Shown: positions 52,632-61,787, numbered from the stretch's first letter. The stretch is DNA of 64,000 nt from an uncultured Lachnospiraceae bacterium (GCA_910577015.1 CAJTKU010000009.1:50381-114380); one strand, 5' to 3'. Numbers and translations: made by a program. Notes: a model not told the origin generated them from the sequence alone.

Positions 52632-54398
52632 ATGAAAAAGTTTTTGGATTTGATTTCGGAGGAAGTGCAGAAAGGTTTCGAGAGGGCAGGTTATGCACCG
52701 GAGCTTGGCAGGGTGACGGTTTCCAACAGGCCGGATTTATGCGAATATCAGTGTAACGGCGCCATGGCAGGTGCGAAACAGTACAAAAAAGCGCCCGTCA
52801 TGATTGCAAATGAAGTGGCGGAAGCGCTTGCAGGCAGCGAAGTTTTTGCAAAGGTCAGCGCGGTGGCTCCCGGTTTCCTCAACCTGGATGTGAGGGAAGC
52901 CTTCCTGACTTCTTATTTAAAGGGGATGGAAGCCCATGCAAAGTTCGGGCTGGAAGCGCCCGAGGTTCCCGAAAAGGTGATTATTGATTACGGCGGAGCC
53001 AATATTGCAAAGCCTTTGCATGTAGGTCACATCCGTTCTGCCGTGATTGGGGAGAGTGTGAAGCGCATATTGCGTTACTGCGGGCATGAGGTAATCGGGG
53101 ATGTGCATCTGGGCGACTGGGGACAGCCGATGGGACTTGTCATCACAGAACTGAAGGAGCGCAAACCGGATTTAATCTATTTTGATGAAAGCTATACGGG
53201 CGAGTATCCAAAGGAAGCGCCCTTTACCATATCCGAGTTGGAGGAGCTGTATCCCACGGCCAGCAAAAAGAGCAAGGAAGACGAGGCATACAAAGCAAGG
53301 GCGATGGAGGTAACCTACAAGATGCAGAGCGGCGTCAGGGGATACCGAGCCGTCTGGAAGCATATTTTGGAGGTATCCGTTGCGGATTTGCGGAAAAACT
53401 ATGCCAGCCTGAACGTGGATTTTGATTTGTGGAAAGGAGAATCGGACGTACACGATTTGATTCCCGACATGGTGGCCTATATGAAGGAAGAAGGCTATGC
53501 CCATGAAAGCGAGGGGGCGTTGGTGGTGGACGTGAAAGAGGACACCGACACGAAGGAAATTCCTCCCTGCATGATTTTAAAATCAGACGGGGCAGCCCTG
53601 TACAATACCACCGATTTGGCAACCATCTTAGAGCGTATGAACACCATGCATCCCGACAGGATAATTTATCTGACGGACAAGAGACAGGAGCTTTATTTTG
53701 AGCAGGTGTTCCGTTGTGCAAGGAAGACAAAGCTGGTAACGCCCAAAACAAAGCTGGACTGGATTGGGTTCGGCACCATGAACGGCAAGGACGGAAAGCC
53801 GTTTAAGACCCGCGACGGCGGCGTGATGCGTCTGGATTTGCTGGTGAAGGAAACCACCGATGAAATGTACCGCAAGATTACGGAAAACAGGGAAATGCCC
53901 GAAGAGGAGGCAAAAAAGACCGCAAAGCTGATTGCACTTTCCGCGTTGAAGTACGGGGATTTGTCCAATCAGGCTTCCAAGGACTATGTATTTGACATTG
54001 AGCGGTTTACCTCTTTTGAAGGGGATACGGGACCTTATATCCTTTATACCATTGTGCGCATCAAGTCCATACTGGCCAGGTTCAGGGAGCAGGGCGGCTC
54101 CCTTGCGGAGTTGGAGTTAAAGGATGCCGGAAGCGCGTCGGAAAAAGCGCTGGCAATGCAGCTTACCGCCTTCAATGCCGCCATGGAAGGCGCCTGTGCG
54201 GAGATTGCCCCCCACAGGATATGCGCTTATATCTATGATTTGGCAAACGCTTTTAACCGTTTTTACCACGAGACCAAGATACTGGCGGAGGAGGATGCCG
54301 GAAAGAAGGAAGGCCTTCTGGCGCTTCTGGTGCTGACAAGGGATGTGCTGGAAACCTGCATTGATGTGCTGGGATTTGGCGCGCCGGAGAGGATGTAA
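52632..54398 (+). CDS. argS: Arginyl-tRNA synthetase
   Basis: Class I synthetase of 588 residues charging tRNA-Arg. ATG 52632 opens MKKFLDLISEEVQKGFERAG, the usual N-terminal add-on domain, and follows AGGAAAGGAG; a longer reading into queH is rejected. The HIGH-type motif is HVGHIRSAVIG near residue 138. The C-terminal DALR anticodon domain is present (LANAFNRFYHETKIL). As in many ArgRS, no canonical KMSK is obvious. Confidence 0.96.
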   Translation: MKKFLDLISEEVQKGFERAGYAPELGRVTVSNRPDLCEYQCNGAMAGAKQYKKAPVMIANEVAEALAGSEVFAKVSAVAPGFLNLDVREAFLTSYLKGMEAHAKFGLEAPEVPEKVIIDYGGANIAKPLHVGHIRSAVIGESVKRILRYCGHEVIGDVHLGDWGQPMGLVITELKERKPDLIYFDESYTGEYPKEAPFTISELEELYPTASKKSKEDEAYKARAMEVTYKMQSGVRGYRAVWKHILEVSVADLRKNYASLNVDFDLWKGESDVHDLIPDMVAYMKEEGYAHESEGALVVDVKEDTDTKEIPPCMILKSDGAALYNTTDLATILERMNTMHPDRIIYLTDKRQELYFEQVFRCARKTKLVTPKTKLDWIGFGTMNGKDGKPFKTRDGGVMRLDLLVKETTDEMYRKITENREMPEEEAKKTAKLIALSALKYGDLSNQASKDYVFDIERFTSFEGDTGPYILYTIVRIKSILARFREQGGSLAELELKDAGSASEKALAMQLTAFNAAMEGACAEIAPHRICAYIYDLANAFNRFYHETKILAEEDAGKKEGLLALLVLTRDVLETCIDVLGFGAPERM

Positions 54399-54424
54399 TA
54401 TATTACATTTTTTTTCAAAAGCTA

Positions 54425-54453
54425 TTGACAAATTCTTTCATTTTGGATACAAT
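54425..54453 (+). promoter_or_regulatory. Promoter of the tRNA-Val/tRNA-Met unit
   Basis: Perfect TTGACA (54425-54430), a 17-bp spacer and TACAAT (54448-54453), 20 bp before the tRNA-Val. Confidence 0.8.
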
Positions 54454-54472
54454 AGCAAAGTCGGTTGTATAT

Positions 54473-54545
54473 GGGGTCTTAGCTCAGCTGGGAGAGCATC
54501 TGCCTTACAAGCAGAGGGTCATAGGTTCGAGCCCTATAGGCCCCA
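54473..54545 (+). tRNA. tRNA-Val (anticodon TAC)
   Basis: The acceptor stem GGGGTCT/AGGCCCC closes a 73-nt cloverleaf. The anticodon stem CTGCC/AGCAG-type arm holds loop TTACAAG, read as anticodon TAC. The T-arm contains GTTCGAG. CCA is not encoded. Confidence 0.95.
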
Positions 54546-54570
54546 TGATTTACCGAATTTCATATTATAT

Positions 54571-54644
54571 GGCGAGATAGCTCAGTTGGCTAGAGCATAC
54601 GGTTCATACCCGTAGTGTCGAGGGTTCAAATCCCCCTCTCGCTA
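54571..54644 (+). tRNA. tRNA-Met (elongator, anticodon CAT)
   Basis: The acceptor stem GGCGAGA/TCTCGCT closes a 74-nt cloverleaf with anticodon CAT in CGGTTCATACCCG, the usual elongator-Met arm. The anticodon stem lacks the three G-C pairs of an initiator. The 3' end abuts sequence of a different character and may be an integration site. Confidence 0.93.
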
Positions 54645-54652
54645 CTTAAGGG

Positions 54653-54694
54653 AAGTCCAGAATCCTTGTAAAATCAAGTGTTCCGGGCTTTTTG
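54653..54694 (+). terminator. Terminator after tRNA-Met
   Basis: AAGTCCAGAATCCTTG pairs with CAAGTGTTCCGGGCTT with two mismatches and wobbles, loop TAAAAT, followed by TTTTTG. Confidence 0.75.
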
Positions 54695-55026
54695 TATTTC
54701 TGGAGTAATCAAAAGGTAATCAAAAAAGTAATCTAACATATGTTCGATTCAAAATCATAGGAGAAAGGAGAAAATTCTGTACATCGTGACAAGTAAATAT
54801 GTTGTTAGGACATTTAAATAAGTCCTCTATCAGTTGTAGAAATATGATTGCTAGAGGGCTTATTTATGTGGTTTAGCAATGAATCACAGAAATTCTCCAC
54901 ATGTAATCCTAAAACGTCTGTATGAGCCTCGCAGAGCGTCAGGAAAGGCAATATAAAGGTAAGTATCAAGCACTAATTGAAAAGCGCATTTCATTGACAA
55001 AATGGCAGAAAGGAGAAACAAAAACA
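54695..55026 (+). other. Leader region of the putative integrated element
   Basis: It has GTAATCAAAA-type direct repeats (54707-54735). A long hairpin lies at 54815-54866 (TAAATAAGTCCTCTA pairing with TAGAGGGCTTATTTA, one mismatch), then an ATGTGG/CCACAT pair. No gene is supported. It could be the element end, an attachment region or a regulatory RNA. Confidence 0.45.
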
Positions 55027-55485
55027 ATGGCAAGAGTAAAAGGCACTAAAGCATTGTCAGCTTATAAAATAGCAAAACGTATATATAATAGAGAAGATAA
55101 TGTTTACGATAAGAAAGTAATTACAAAGCAGTTGATTACAAGTATTCTACTTATGTATATGGACGAATGCCGGAAAGCATTAGCCGAAGGAGAGCGTATA
55201 GAAATATCAAAGGTTGGTTCAATAATACCAGAGCTAAAAGTCCATGAAGGAAATTTTAATCTTCCAATGTGCAATAAAGACGGCGACAATCCACCATATA
55301 CAAAACTAAAGATAACACGCAATAATCTCTTACGTGACACCATGAACAGAAATTTGCTTAGCAATATTGAAAACGGTATCTATGGATTGGACAAATTACC
55401 ATTCAGCAGACAGCAGATGAATATTTTAAAGAAAAGCGGATATATACCAGCGGATGCAGAAATAAAAAACGGAGATGATGAATAA
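55027..55485 (+). CDS. HU/IHF-like small protein of the element
   Basis: A 152-residue basic protein. ATG 55027 follows AAAGGAG; a longer frame upstream lacks a site. VITKQLITSILLMYMDECRK and LAEGERIEISKVGSIIPELK match the helix-strand layout of HU/IHF-type DNA-binding proteins, with a long extra C-terminus. It overlaps the next gene by 1 bp. The HU-like reading is tentative. Confidence 0.6.
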   Translation: MARVKGTKALSAYKIAKRIYNREDNVYDKKVITKQLITSILLMYMDECRKALAEGERIEISKVGSIIPELKVHEGNFNLPMCNKDGDNPPYTKLKITRNNLLRDTMNRNLLSNIENGIYGLDKLPFSRQQMNILKKSGYIPADAEIKNGDDE

Positions 55486-55925
55486 TGGCAAAACATATTA
55501 GCAATATGAATGAGCTACAAGCAGCACTTATGCCAACTATGGTAAAAATGGTAGATGTATTAGCAAAACGAGTGTATGAGACATTGAATTATCTTCTACA
55601 GGAATACTATAACAGTTATGATCCAAAATCCTATAGGCGGCAATATGTTTTTCTTCGTTCGGCAGTAAAAGTGGAACCCAAGATAAAGGGTAATAAAGTG
55701 GTTGCATCCGTTTATATCGACACAGATTCCATGAATAATTACTACAATGCTACTGGTGTACAAGTGGCAGAGTGGAGTAATCAAGGCTTGCATGGTGGAT
55801 TAGATACGGGTAGTAAAGCCCCTCACGTTTGGGATGATACTATGGACGAGACTGTAAATAATGGAACTTTATTAAAAATGGCAATGGAATACTTAAAGAG
55901 CAAAGGATTTTCAGTAAGAATCTAA
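55485..55925 (+). CDS. Phage-type small protein, possible gp10-like
   Basis: A 146-residue protein with a helical N-terminus (LAKRVYETLNYLLQEYYNSY) and a beta-rich centre (VVASVYIDTDSMNNYYNATG). It recalls HK97 gp10-like tail or minor capsid proteins, but no other structural genes are present. The start overlaps the preceding stop (coupled). The function is unproven. Confidence 0.6.
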   Translation: MAKHISNMNELQAALMPTMVKMVDVLAKRVYETLNYLLQEYYNSYDPKSYRRQYVFLRSAVKVEPKIKGNKVVASVYIDTDSMNNYYNATGVQVAEWSNQGLHGGLDTGSKAPHVWDDTMDETVNNGTLLKMAMEYLKSKGFSVRI

Positions 55926-55953
55926 TGATATATCGGAGGTAAAAAGATACATA

Positions 55954-56256
55954 GTGAAATTAAATGAACGAGTAGCAATCATTACAGAAGAAAATATAAA
56001 TAGATTAGTACATTTATATGGAGAAATAGACATTGACGATTTATCCAGAATTGTAAATAACCATTTGAGAGTTGCGGTTGATGAGATTGAGGAAGATTTA
56101 TTTAAAGATAATAATTTATACAAGTATAATCTTTGTAGCGTAATTAGGGAGCAAATAAACGAAACTTATAATTGTGGAAATGAATGGATAAAGAAGATAA
56201 TTCCTCAAATATGCGAAAAATGTAAAAATACTTTAAAAGGAGAAGAAGCAATATGA
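55954..56256 (+). CDS. Hypothetical protein of the element
   Basis: A 100-residue acidic protein (VRLVHLYGEIDIDDLSRIVN-like start region) with a cysteine pair near the C-terminus (ICEKCKNT). It begins with GTG 14 bp after GGAGG, a long spacing, so the start is uncertain. Its TGA overlaps the next ATG. Confidence 0.5.
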   Translation: MKLNERVAIITEENINRLVHLYGEIDIDDLSRIVNNHLRVAVDEIEEDLFKDNNLYKYNLCSVIREQINETYNCGNEWIKKIIPQICEKCKNTLKGEEAI

Positions 56257-56429
56257 ATTTCAAAGAAACCAACGGGAAAATTATTAAAAATGAATTGGAA
56301 AAATTAGAAAAATCAAATAACGATAGGAAAAATGATTTTAGGATTTCTATTATTTGTGGTTTGAAAAGAAGGAAAACAAAAGCAACAATCAAAGAACATT
56401 TGAAAAATTTATTTAAAAAGGGGAACTAA
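56253..56429 (+). CDS. Small basic hypothetical protein
   Basis: A 58-residue Lys/Asn-rich protein (MNFKETNGKIIKNELEKLEK at the start). ATG overlaps the previous TGA and GGAGAAG lies upstream. It is too short for homology by eye, but the coupling and ribosome site support it. Confidence 0.55.
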   Translation: MNFKETNGKIIKNELEKLEKSNNDRKNDFRISIICGLKRRKTKATIKEHLKNLFKKGN

Positions 56430-56431
56430 AT

Positions 56432-56596
56432 ATGAAATTTAAAGCGGAAAATAGAATGGCACTGGTAAATAAAAAGACTATGAAAAAATTAGTCAAATAT
56501 TTTAAAAAAGAAGGTTGTACCAATTTTAATTTATCATGGGCGGTTAATTATCTTGTTGATATTGCGATTGGTGAATTGGAGGCAATAGATGAATAG
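56432..56596 (+). CDS. Small hypothetical protein
   Basis: A 54-residue protein (MKFKAENRMALVNKKTMKKL then LSWAVNYLVDIAIGELEAID). AAAAGGGG precedes it by a few bases. It overlaps the next small gene by 8 bp. Function unknown. Confidence 0.55.
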   Translation: MKFKAENRMALVNKKTMKKLVKYFKKEGCTNFNLSWAVNYLVDIAIGELEAIDE

Positions 56597-56759
56597 AGTA
56601 CCGCATTGTACTGAATGCGAGAGATGCCAATGTACAGATTTTATCTACAAAGATTACTATTGTTGTGAAGAAAATGATACGATGCGGATATTTGGCAGAC
56701 TTGGCGTAGATTATCCACCCAAAACAAGCCCTAAGTGGTGTCCGTTAAGAAAAAAATAA
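56589..56759 (+). CDS. Small cysteine-rich protein
   Basis: A 56-residue protein with cysteines in CTECERCQCT, YYCCEEND and KWCPL, a pattern suited to zinc binding and similar to short phage/plasmid proteins. TTGGAGG precedes the start inside the upstream gene. Confidence 0.6.
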   Translation: MNRVPHCTECERCQCTDFIYKDYYCCEENDTMRIFGRLGVDYPPKTSPKWCPLRKK

Positions 56760-57056
56760 TTCCCATTACAGGGCAATCAAAATAAACCATGAAACCAAAA
56801 TTCAAGAAATTCTAATAACTATCAACCGTTTCACTGTGCAAGTCTGCACAATGAGATTCCAATAGATATGATTAAAAACTAAATAATTGAAAATAAAAAT
56901 TATGAGTAAAAGACCGCGCTGTTTTAGTGTGGTCTTTTTGTGATGCAAAAAAATAAAACTTAACATTTCTGAAATTTTACTAATCAAGATTGGTACAAAA
57001 ATTTTTGTAAACTTCTAAAATATATTTCTTGAATTTCTGGTAATCTAGGAGGTTCA
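56760..57056 (+). other. AT-rich intergenic region before the primase gene
   Basis: It contains GTGCA-AGTC-TGCAC (56835-56848), the terminator at 56907-56939 and the AGGAGG ribosome site of the next gene. The right half is very AT-rich (TTTTTGTAAAC-like), as replication origins often are. No gene is seen. Confidence 0.4.
56907..56939 (+). terminator. Terminator of the small-gene cluster
   Basis: AAAAGACC pairs with GGTCTTTT around a 16-nt imperfectly paired loop, followed by a T run. Confidence 0.7.
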
Positions 57057-58934
57057 ATGGGTAATGACATAAAATGTATGTACTTTAACCACAGATTCAA
57101 AGATAAGCCGCAAGGTAAACAATGTGGATGGGTACAGAAAAGTTTGACACAAGTAAATATTGCGATTGAAAATTTGGCAGATGCTTTAGTTCATGGAGCA
57201 TCATTTAAGCCAGGAGTATTAGCAGGAGGGAATAAAGCTGAAAACTGGATAGAACAACAATTATTTGGATTAGATTTTGATGATGGTATAAGGATAGAAG
57301 AAGCCTATAACAAGGTTATTTCTCTGGGAATTACACCATGTTTTATGTATACGACATTCAGCCACAAAGAAGAACATCATAAATTCCGCATGATATTCTG
57401 TAATGATACAGTAATTACAGATGGGAATATCAGGGATAAGTTACAGGCTACGCTTATGGGAATTGTCGGCGGTATTGATGAGGTATGTTTTAACCGTGAC
57501 AGACTATTTTTCGGCGGTAAAGGGCATACGGTGTTATATCCTGATTATGATACAAGGATAAATGCAGAATCCATCATAGAAAAATATTGGAATGATGATT
57601 TTGAACAGTACATATCCAATGCAAAGCCAAAATCAAAGAAGAAAAAGGATAGCACTGCTGCCGGTATCAAAAATAAAGATACTGATACTGCAAAAGAGCG
57701 TTCTACATATGAAAATCTGAATGTAAAAGCAATCAAAGAACATGATATTGAGTATTTACGCAAAGTATTAGCACATGATCCGATAGAATTTGAGAATAAA
57801 AATGAGTTTTGGGATTATATCTATTCCGAGTTGGATATAGCGGAATTGATTGACATAGACGATCCGAGGTCATTTTGTTGTGTGTTGCATGATGACCATA
57901 ATCCATCTGCAAATATATTCACTACGCAAAATGGCGTGCAAAAATATAGATGTTGTTCTGAAAATCTAACGCTGAATATCAAGCAGTTAATTGAATTGTT
58001 GGGTGAATTCAAGTCTGAATACAAAGCAATTCAGTTTATCATGAATATCTATAACTTATCTATCAAAGAATCCCAATGGAGCATAGAACAGAGAGAAAAT
58101 ATTGACCTTATGATAAGCAATATTACGCTGAATAAGTTCAAAGAGTTGTGTCCACAGGCTGATAAAAATATCAAATATGCGAAAGATACATTCCTTATGA
58201 TGCTTTCTATTGCAAGGAATAATGTCTACAGTGAAAAATTCTCTAATAATGACGGTGAAATTGTATTTTATGTAACAAATAAGAAACTATCTGAATATTT
58301 GGGAAAGAGCAATAGCCAAAAGAAGATTGATAAAGTCAGTAAATATGTAAAAATGCTTGTATATCATGATCTGATTCGTATTTTTGATAATGACCAGATA
58401 CCAAAGGAATTATTGAAAAATGCCTTAAAATATACGAATGGTAATAAAAATCGTGCTAATTTTTATGCTATTCCATCATGGGTAATTCAACAGTTAAGCA
58501 CGATTGAAAATAATGGTGTCAGGTGGAAGGAAAAAGGCTACAGGATTGCCGGAGTATCATTTGATATGTTCTACCGTTCTGAAGGATTCGATGTGGCAGC
58601 TTCCATATATCCGCAGTATAAGAAAAAGAAAAATGAATATGGTGAGATTGTAGACCGTTCTACCACAAAAGCCAGTGATGAGCGCACTTTGAAGATTTCC
58701 GAGATTATATTACAGTGTATCCAGCGAAAAGGATATTGCACTGAAAAGGAAGTAGTCTATATTCTTGGTAATAAATATAGATATGAAGTCACTGAAACAC
58801 AGATTAAGCGCAGTCTGAATGAGATTATGGATTTATATGGATTGAAAAAGGTCAAAGCAAATAAGGCATTGAAAGAGCAGTACCATATTAAATCAGACGG
58901 TTATCCCAATATCATTATTGAGGATGTAGCTTAA
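57057..58934 (+). CDS. Primase-like replication protein
   Basis: A 625-residue protein. The N-terminal region (about 60-170) resembles an archaeo-eukaryotic primase/prim-pol domain: GLDFDDGIRIEEA supplies the acidic metal site and HHKFRMIFC the conserved His/Arg strand. A CHC2-like zinc motif lies near 275-300 (FCCVLHDDHNPSANIF then YRCC). The C-terminal third resembles a winged-helix plasmid replication region. It is the probable replication protein of the integrated element. AGGAGG precedes ATG 57057. Confidence 0.65.
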   Translation: MGNDIKCMYFNHRFKDKPQGKQCGWVQKSLTQVNIAIENLADALVHGASFKPGVLAGGNKAENWIEQQLFGLDFDDGIRIEEAYNKVISLGITPCFMYTTFSHKEEHHKFRMIFCNDTVITDGNIRDKLQATLMGIVGGIDEVCFNRDRLFFGGKGHTVLYPDYDTRINAESIIEKYWNDDFEQYISNAKPKSKKKKDSTAAGIKNKDTDTAKERSTYENLNVKAIKEHDIEYLRKVLAHDPIEFENKNEFWDYIYSELDIAELIDIDDPRSFCCVLHDDHNPSANIFTTQNGVQKYRCCSENLTLNIKQLIELLGEFKSEYKAIQFIMNIYNLSIKESQWSIEQRENIDLMISNITLNKFKELCPQADKNIKYAKDTFLMMLSIARNNVYSEKFSNNDGEIVFYVTNKKLSEYLGKSNSQKKIDKVSKYVKMLVYHDLIRIFDNDQIPKELLKNALKYTNGNKNRANFYAIPSWVIQQLSTIENNGVRWKEKGYRIAGVSFDMFYRSEGFDVAASIYPQYKKKKNEYGEIVDRSTTKASDERTLKISEIILQCIQRKGYCTEKEVVYILGNKYRYEVTETQIKRSLNEIMDLYGLKKVKANKALKEQYHIKSDGYPNIIIEDVA

Positions 58935-58948
58935 TGGGTGGATAGGGA

Positions 58949-59008
58949 GGTAAAAAGGGTAGGGTAGTAACTTATATATATCTATATTACTACCCACCCC
59001 TTTTTACC
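58949..59008. repeat. 22-bp-arm palindrome downstream of the primase gene
   Basis: The arm 58949-58970 pairs with 58987-59008 with two mismatches around a 16-nt AT loop (TATATATATA-like). It could be a terminator or part of a replication origin. Confidence 0.75.
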
Positions 59009-59028
59009 CTATTGGCTGTCAATACCTA

Positions 59029-59157
59029 ATTTGAAAGGTGTTAGTCCGTAAATGTGTTGGTGTTCAAAATTTCCCAGTTATGAGTCGCATGAATACTGGA
59101 TGCAGAGATTACGGATTATAGCCACCAACACACTTTCAGATTAACACCATTTGAAAA
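59029..59157. repeat. Long imperfect palindrome, possible origin or structured RNA
   Basis: Arms of about 35 bp (59029-59063 and 59122-59157; GGTGTTA...TGTGTTGGTG pairing with CACCAACACA...TAACACC) enclose a smaller CAGT/ACTG stem near 59076-59098. No gene lies between 58935 and 59259. Together with the preceding palindrome it forms a compact structured region next to a replication gene. Confidence 0.6.
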
Positions 59158-59199
59158 TATGTGAGAAATACTTTAAAAACTGAATAATCAAACAAAACC

Positions 59200-59234
59200 A
59201 GAGACAGTATGAATCAATCGTATTGTCTCTTTTA
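59200..59234 (+). terminator. Terminator
   Basis: AGAGACAGTA pairs with TATTGTCTCT (one wobble), followed by TTTATT. Confidence 0.75.
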
Positions 59235-59259
59235 TTAAATTTGAGGAAGGTGAATATTA

Positions 59260-59412
59260 TTGATAAAGGATTGTTGGGATAATGGAGTATATAATCTGAT
59301 TGATTATCCATCCATCGAACATATTCTTAAAGATTTTGATCAAGACTTTATTCAAGGATTACCCTTTTTAGATGAAAACTTTATATTGAATATCTTGAAC
59401 AATATCGAATAA
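59260..59412 (+). CDS. Possible 50-residue protein (TTG start)
   Basis: An open frame of 50 codons with a GAGGAAGG site about 10 bp upstream. It reads IKDCWDNGVYNLIDYPSIEH and is acidic. Start and coding status are uncertain. Confidence 0.35.
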   Translation: MIKDCWDNGVYNLIDYPSIEHILKDFDQDFIQGLPFLDENFILNILNNIE

Positions 59413-59533
59413 TTTAAACAATTATGAATAGGATTCAAAGCATACAAATCTGGATGTTCAAATATTAGTGAACACGATTTTGTGTTGACCATCTAAAGAT
59501 ATATCGAAATTGAAAGGAATCTATAAAATTACA

Positions 59534-60649
59534 ATGAATACAGAAATAATCACAGAAACAACAGAATCAAAAATGCAGTTTATCTTAGACGAAAAAGGCG
59601 AATTACAGGAAATATCAAAGGATAAGTGCAGAGTAGTAGAATATCCAATTAAATATAAGCTGAAAAATGCTTTTGAGGTATTTGTGCGTGTGGATGGTAC
59701 TGAAAATTATTGGATCAGTAATTATGGTAGATGCGTAAATAATCTGAATCGTAAAGACAAGAATACATTCTACAAGCATAAAGAGGGCAAATGCCATTAT
59801 ACAGTATTTGAGATTGAGCGTTATGAGGTAAAGAATAAGAAGGGAAAACCAACAGGAGAAATTGCGGAAAACAGATATAAGCGTGAGACTACACCAGAGG
59901 ATTTAGTAGTTGATGCTTTTCTTGCTAAATATAAAGGCAGATTCAAAGTATGGCATAAAGACGGTGATGAATCAAATAACTGGTATAAGAATCTTTTGAC
60001 TGTCACGCCTGATGATTATAAGAATCTCAAATCTGGTAATATCACATGGCAGGAATTAAATCTTGAACAGGAATATATAGAATATGAAAATAAAGCCAGT
60101 TTACACGCTTACAAAGTATATGATAGTGTTTTGGCAAGGTGCAAATCTACAGAAGCAACGGACTCTATACATAAATGCTACAATAAGTCTTCTATGTGGG
60201 AAGTATGGCTGAAGAATCCCAAGACATTCGTAAAATGGTATCTGGAACATTACTACGAGTGCGGCGATGAGGAAATGGATGTTGATAAGGATTTATTTGG
60301 TGATGGTTCCGGGATGTATCATGAAGATTTCTGCTGCATATTGCCAAAGGGATTAAATACTCTGCTTGCCAATGCAAAAAAGCACTATAAAGAGGGTGAA
60401 ACGCCGGATAATGTGCTTCCATTGGGTGTAAGTTATAACGGTAAGACGGGTAAATATACAAGCTCGATTCAATTTACAGGCGCAGAAAAGCCAATACCGC
60501 TATCAGAATGGGATACAGCGGAGGAAGCGTTTGAGGAATATAGGGTTTTGAAAAGGGCAGATATATTGATTGTAGCTGCTAAATATAAAGAGAATATACC
60601 AGATTACATTTATGACAGATTATTGAAAGTAGAAGTAAAACCATATTAA
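59534..60649 (+). CDS. NUMOD4/HNH-type protein with AP2-like C-terminus
   Basis: A protein of about 371 residues. YWISNYGRCVNNLNRKD resembles NUMOD4. VDAFLAKYKGRFKVWHKDGD with NNWYKNLLTVTP resembles an HNH homing-endonuclease core (H, then N-N-x3-NL). LPLGVSYNGKTGKYTSSIQF resembles an AP2 DNA-binding module. ATG 59534 is chosen over TTG 59510, which sits on the AAAGGA site itself. It is probably a phage- or plasmid-borne DNA-binding nuclease, or a domesticated derivative. Confidence 0.6.
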   Translation: MNTEIITETTESKMQFILDEKGELQEISKDKCRVVEYPIKYKLKNAFEVFVRVDGTENYWISNYGRCVNNLNRKDKNTFYKHKEGKCHYTVFEIERYEVKNKKGKPTGEIAENRYKRETTPEDLVVDAFLAKYKGRFKVWHKDGDESNNWYKNLLTVTPDDYKNLKSGNITWQELNLEQEYIEYENKASLHAYKVYDSVLARCKSTEATDSIHKCYNKSSMWEVWLKNPKTFVKWYLEHYYECGDEEMDVDKDLFGDGSGMYHEDFCCILPKGLNTLLANAKKHYKEGETPDNVLPLGVSYNGKTGKYTSSIQFTGAEKPIPLSEWDTAEEAFEEYRVLKRADILIVAAKYKENIPDYIYDRLLKVEVKPY

Positions 60650-60671
60650 ATTTTTAGGAGGACATTTTACA

Positions 60672-61034
60672 ATGAATAAGACAAATACAACAAATTCAAC
60701 AAATTCAACATTAAACATGGTTAAATCAGTATGTGCGGAGCGTGACCGCAAAGAACGTGACAGGTTAAGGGCGAACAGACTGGAAATGGATAAAAGGGAT
60801 GAAGCCGAGAGGGAAAGAGTGCAGCATAGCAGCAATCTTCTCAATTCTTATATTGAAAAAGCAATGGCGAGAGAAGAACAGCAGAAACAGAAACATACTC
60901 AGACCTTACAGAATGTCCATGATGAGGGTACAAAAAGAAAATCAGAAGAAGCGTACAGGACAAAAGAAGTAGTAAGTGCAGTAAATAAAGGCTTCAGGAA
61001 TGCGGAGAAAAATGAAGAAGATAGTAAATCATGA
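60672..61034 (+). CDS. Hydrophilic coiled-coil protein
   Basis: A 120-residue, highly charged protein with no hydrophobic segment. The start is Asn/Thr/Ser-rich (NKTNTTNSTNSTLN), then long helices (RDRKERDRLRANRLEMDKRD). TAGGAGG precedes it. Function unknown; found in the element after the HNH-type gene. Confidence 0.6.
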   Translation: MNKTNTTNSTNSTLNMVKSVCAERDRKERDRLRANRLEMDKRDEAERERVQHSSNLLNSYIEKAMAREEQQKQKHTQTLQNVHDEGTKRKSEEAYRTKEVVSAVNKGFRNAEKNEEDSKS

Positions 61035-61304
61035 GATGCTTTTATGGAAAGGAATAGAAGATTGTTGGATAAGGGAATTGAATCGGTTAAGAGGGAGCGG
61101 AATAAGACATATTTTAGTTGATGGTAATAGCGTATGGTGATTTATTATAGGGCATATTGGATAGGGTGGACTTATCTGGTATGCCTTATTTTTTACGATT
61201 TTTGTTAGAGTATAGAAAATAGATTATGGTTGTGGTATGATAACAAAGAAGACGATATATATTCGATTCATTGATAAAAATGATTGTTTTATGAGGAAAA
61301 ATGT

Positions 61305-61490
61305 ATGAAAGATTGCATTGCAAAGAAATGTTATGTGATTGATAAGTTGTCAATTTACTATAAAGAATGGGGAATAATTAAAGATTTTGATGGAGAATAT
61401 TATCATGTGGCAATTGCAAATGGTAATAATTTACCTATATTTGAAAGAAATCAAATAAGAATCCCTAGAAATAAGAAAGGAAATATGTAA
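61305..61490 (+). CDS. Small hypothetical protein
   Basis: A 61-residue protein (MKDCIAKKCYVIDKLSIYYK). ATG 61305 follows GAGGAAAAA. It reads as a small SH3-like barrel candidate (WGIIKDFDGEYYHVAIANGN). Function unknown. Confidence 0.5.
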   Translation: MKDCIAKKCYVIDKLSIYYKEWGIIKDFDGEYYHVAIANGNNLPIFERNQIRIPRNKKGNM

Positions 61491-61499
61491 AATTATATT

Positions 61500-61715
61500 A
61501 TGATGTCGCTACAAGAAATATTGGAATATGCAATAAAACATGATTGTAAATTTAATGGTTTATTTTTTAAACATAGATATAATGGTGAAAAGTTTGTTGT
61601 TTTAGATGCAGAAAAAGAGTTGTTTCAAACAATAGGATGTGATAACTTAAAAACATTAAAAGATTTGGAATACGAATATGAAGACGAAAGCCTATTTGTG
61701 ATATGTTGCGATTGA
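61500..61715 (+). CDS. Small hypothetical protein
   Basis: A 71-residue protein (MSLQEILEYAIKHDCKFNGL). No strong ribosome site is visible (AAAGGAAAT is over 15 bp away), so translation may depend on the upstream gene. Function unknown. Confidence 0.45.
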   Translation: MMSLQEILEYAIKHDCKFNGLFFKHRYNGEKFVVLDAEKELFQTIGCDNLKTLKDLEYEYEDESLFVICCD

Positions 61716-61776
61716 ACATGGAAAGAGTTTGAATGCTGCCGTTGAGGAAGCTTTTGGAAATATGGTTAGAGTGTAG
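61711..61776 (+). pseudogene. Short C-terminal gene remnant
   Basis: A frame without a start reads IEHGKSLNAAVEEAFGNMVR then V and a stop. It looks like the C-terminal end of a lost protein. It lies between two small genes. Confidence 0.3.
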
Positions 61777-61787
61777 GAGGAAATATT

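Noticed and set aside
61031..61140. Short frames (25-34 codons) after the coiled-coil gene
   Set aside because: They overlap each other in different frames and lack ribosome sites; coding cannot be supported.
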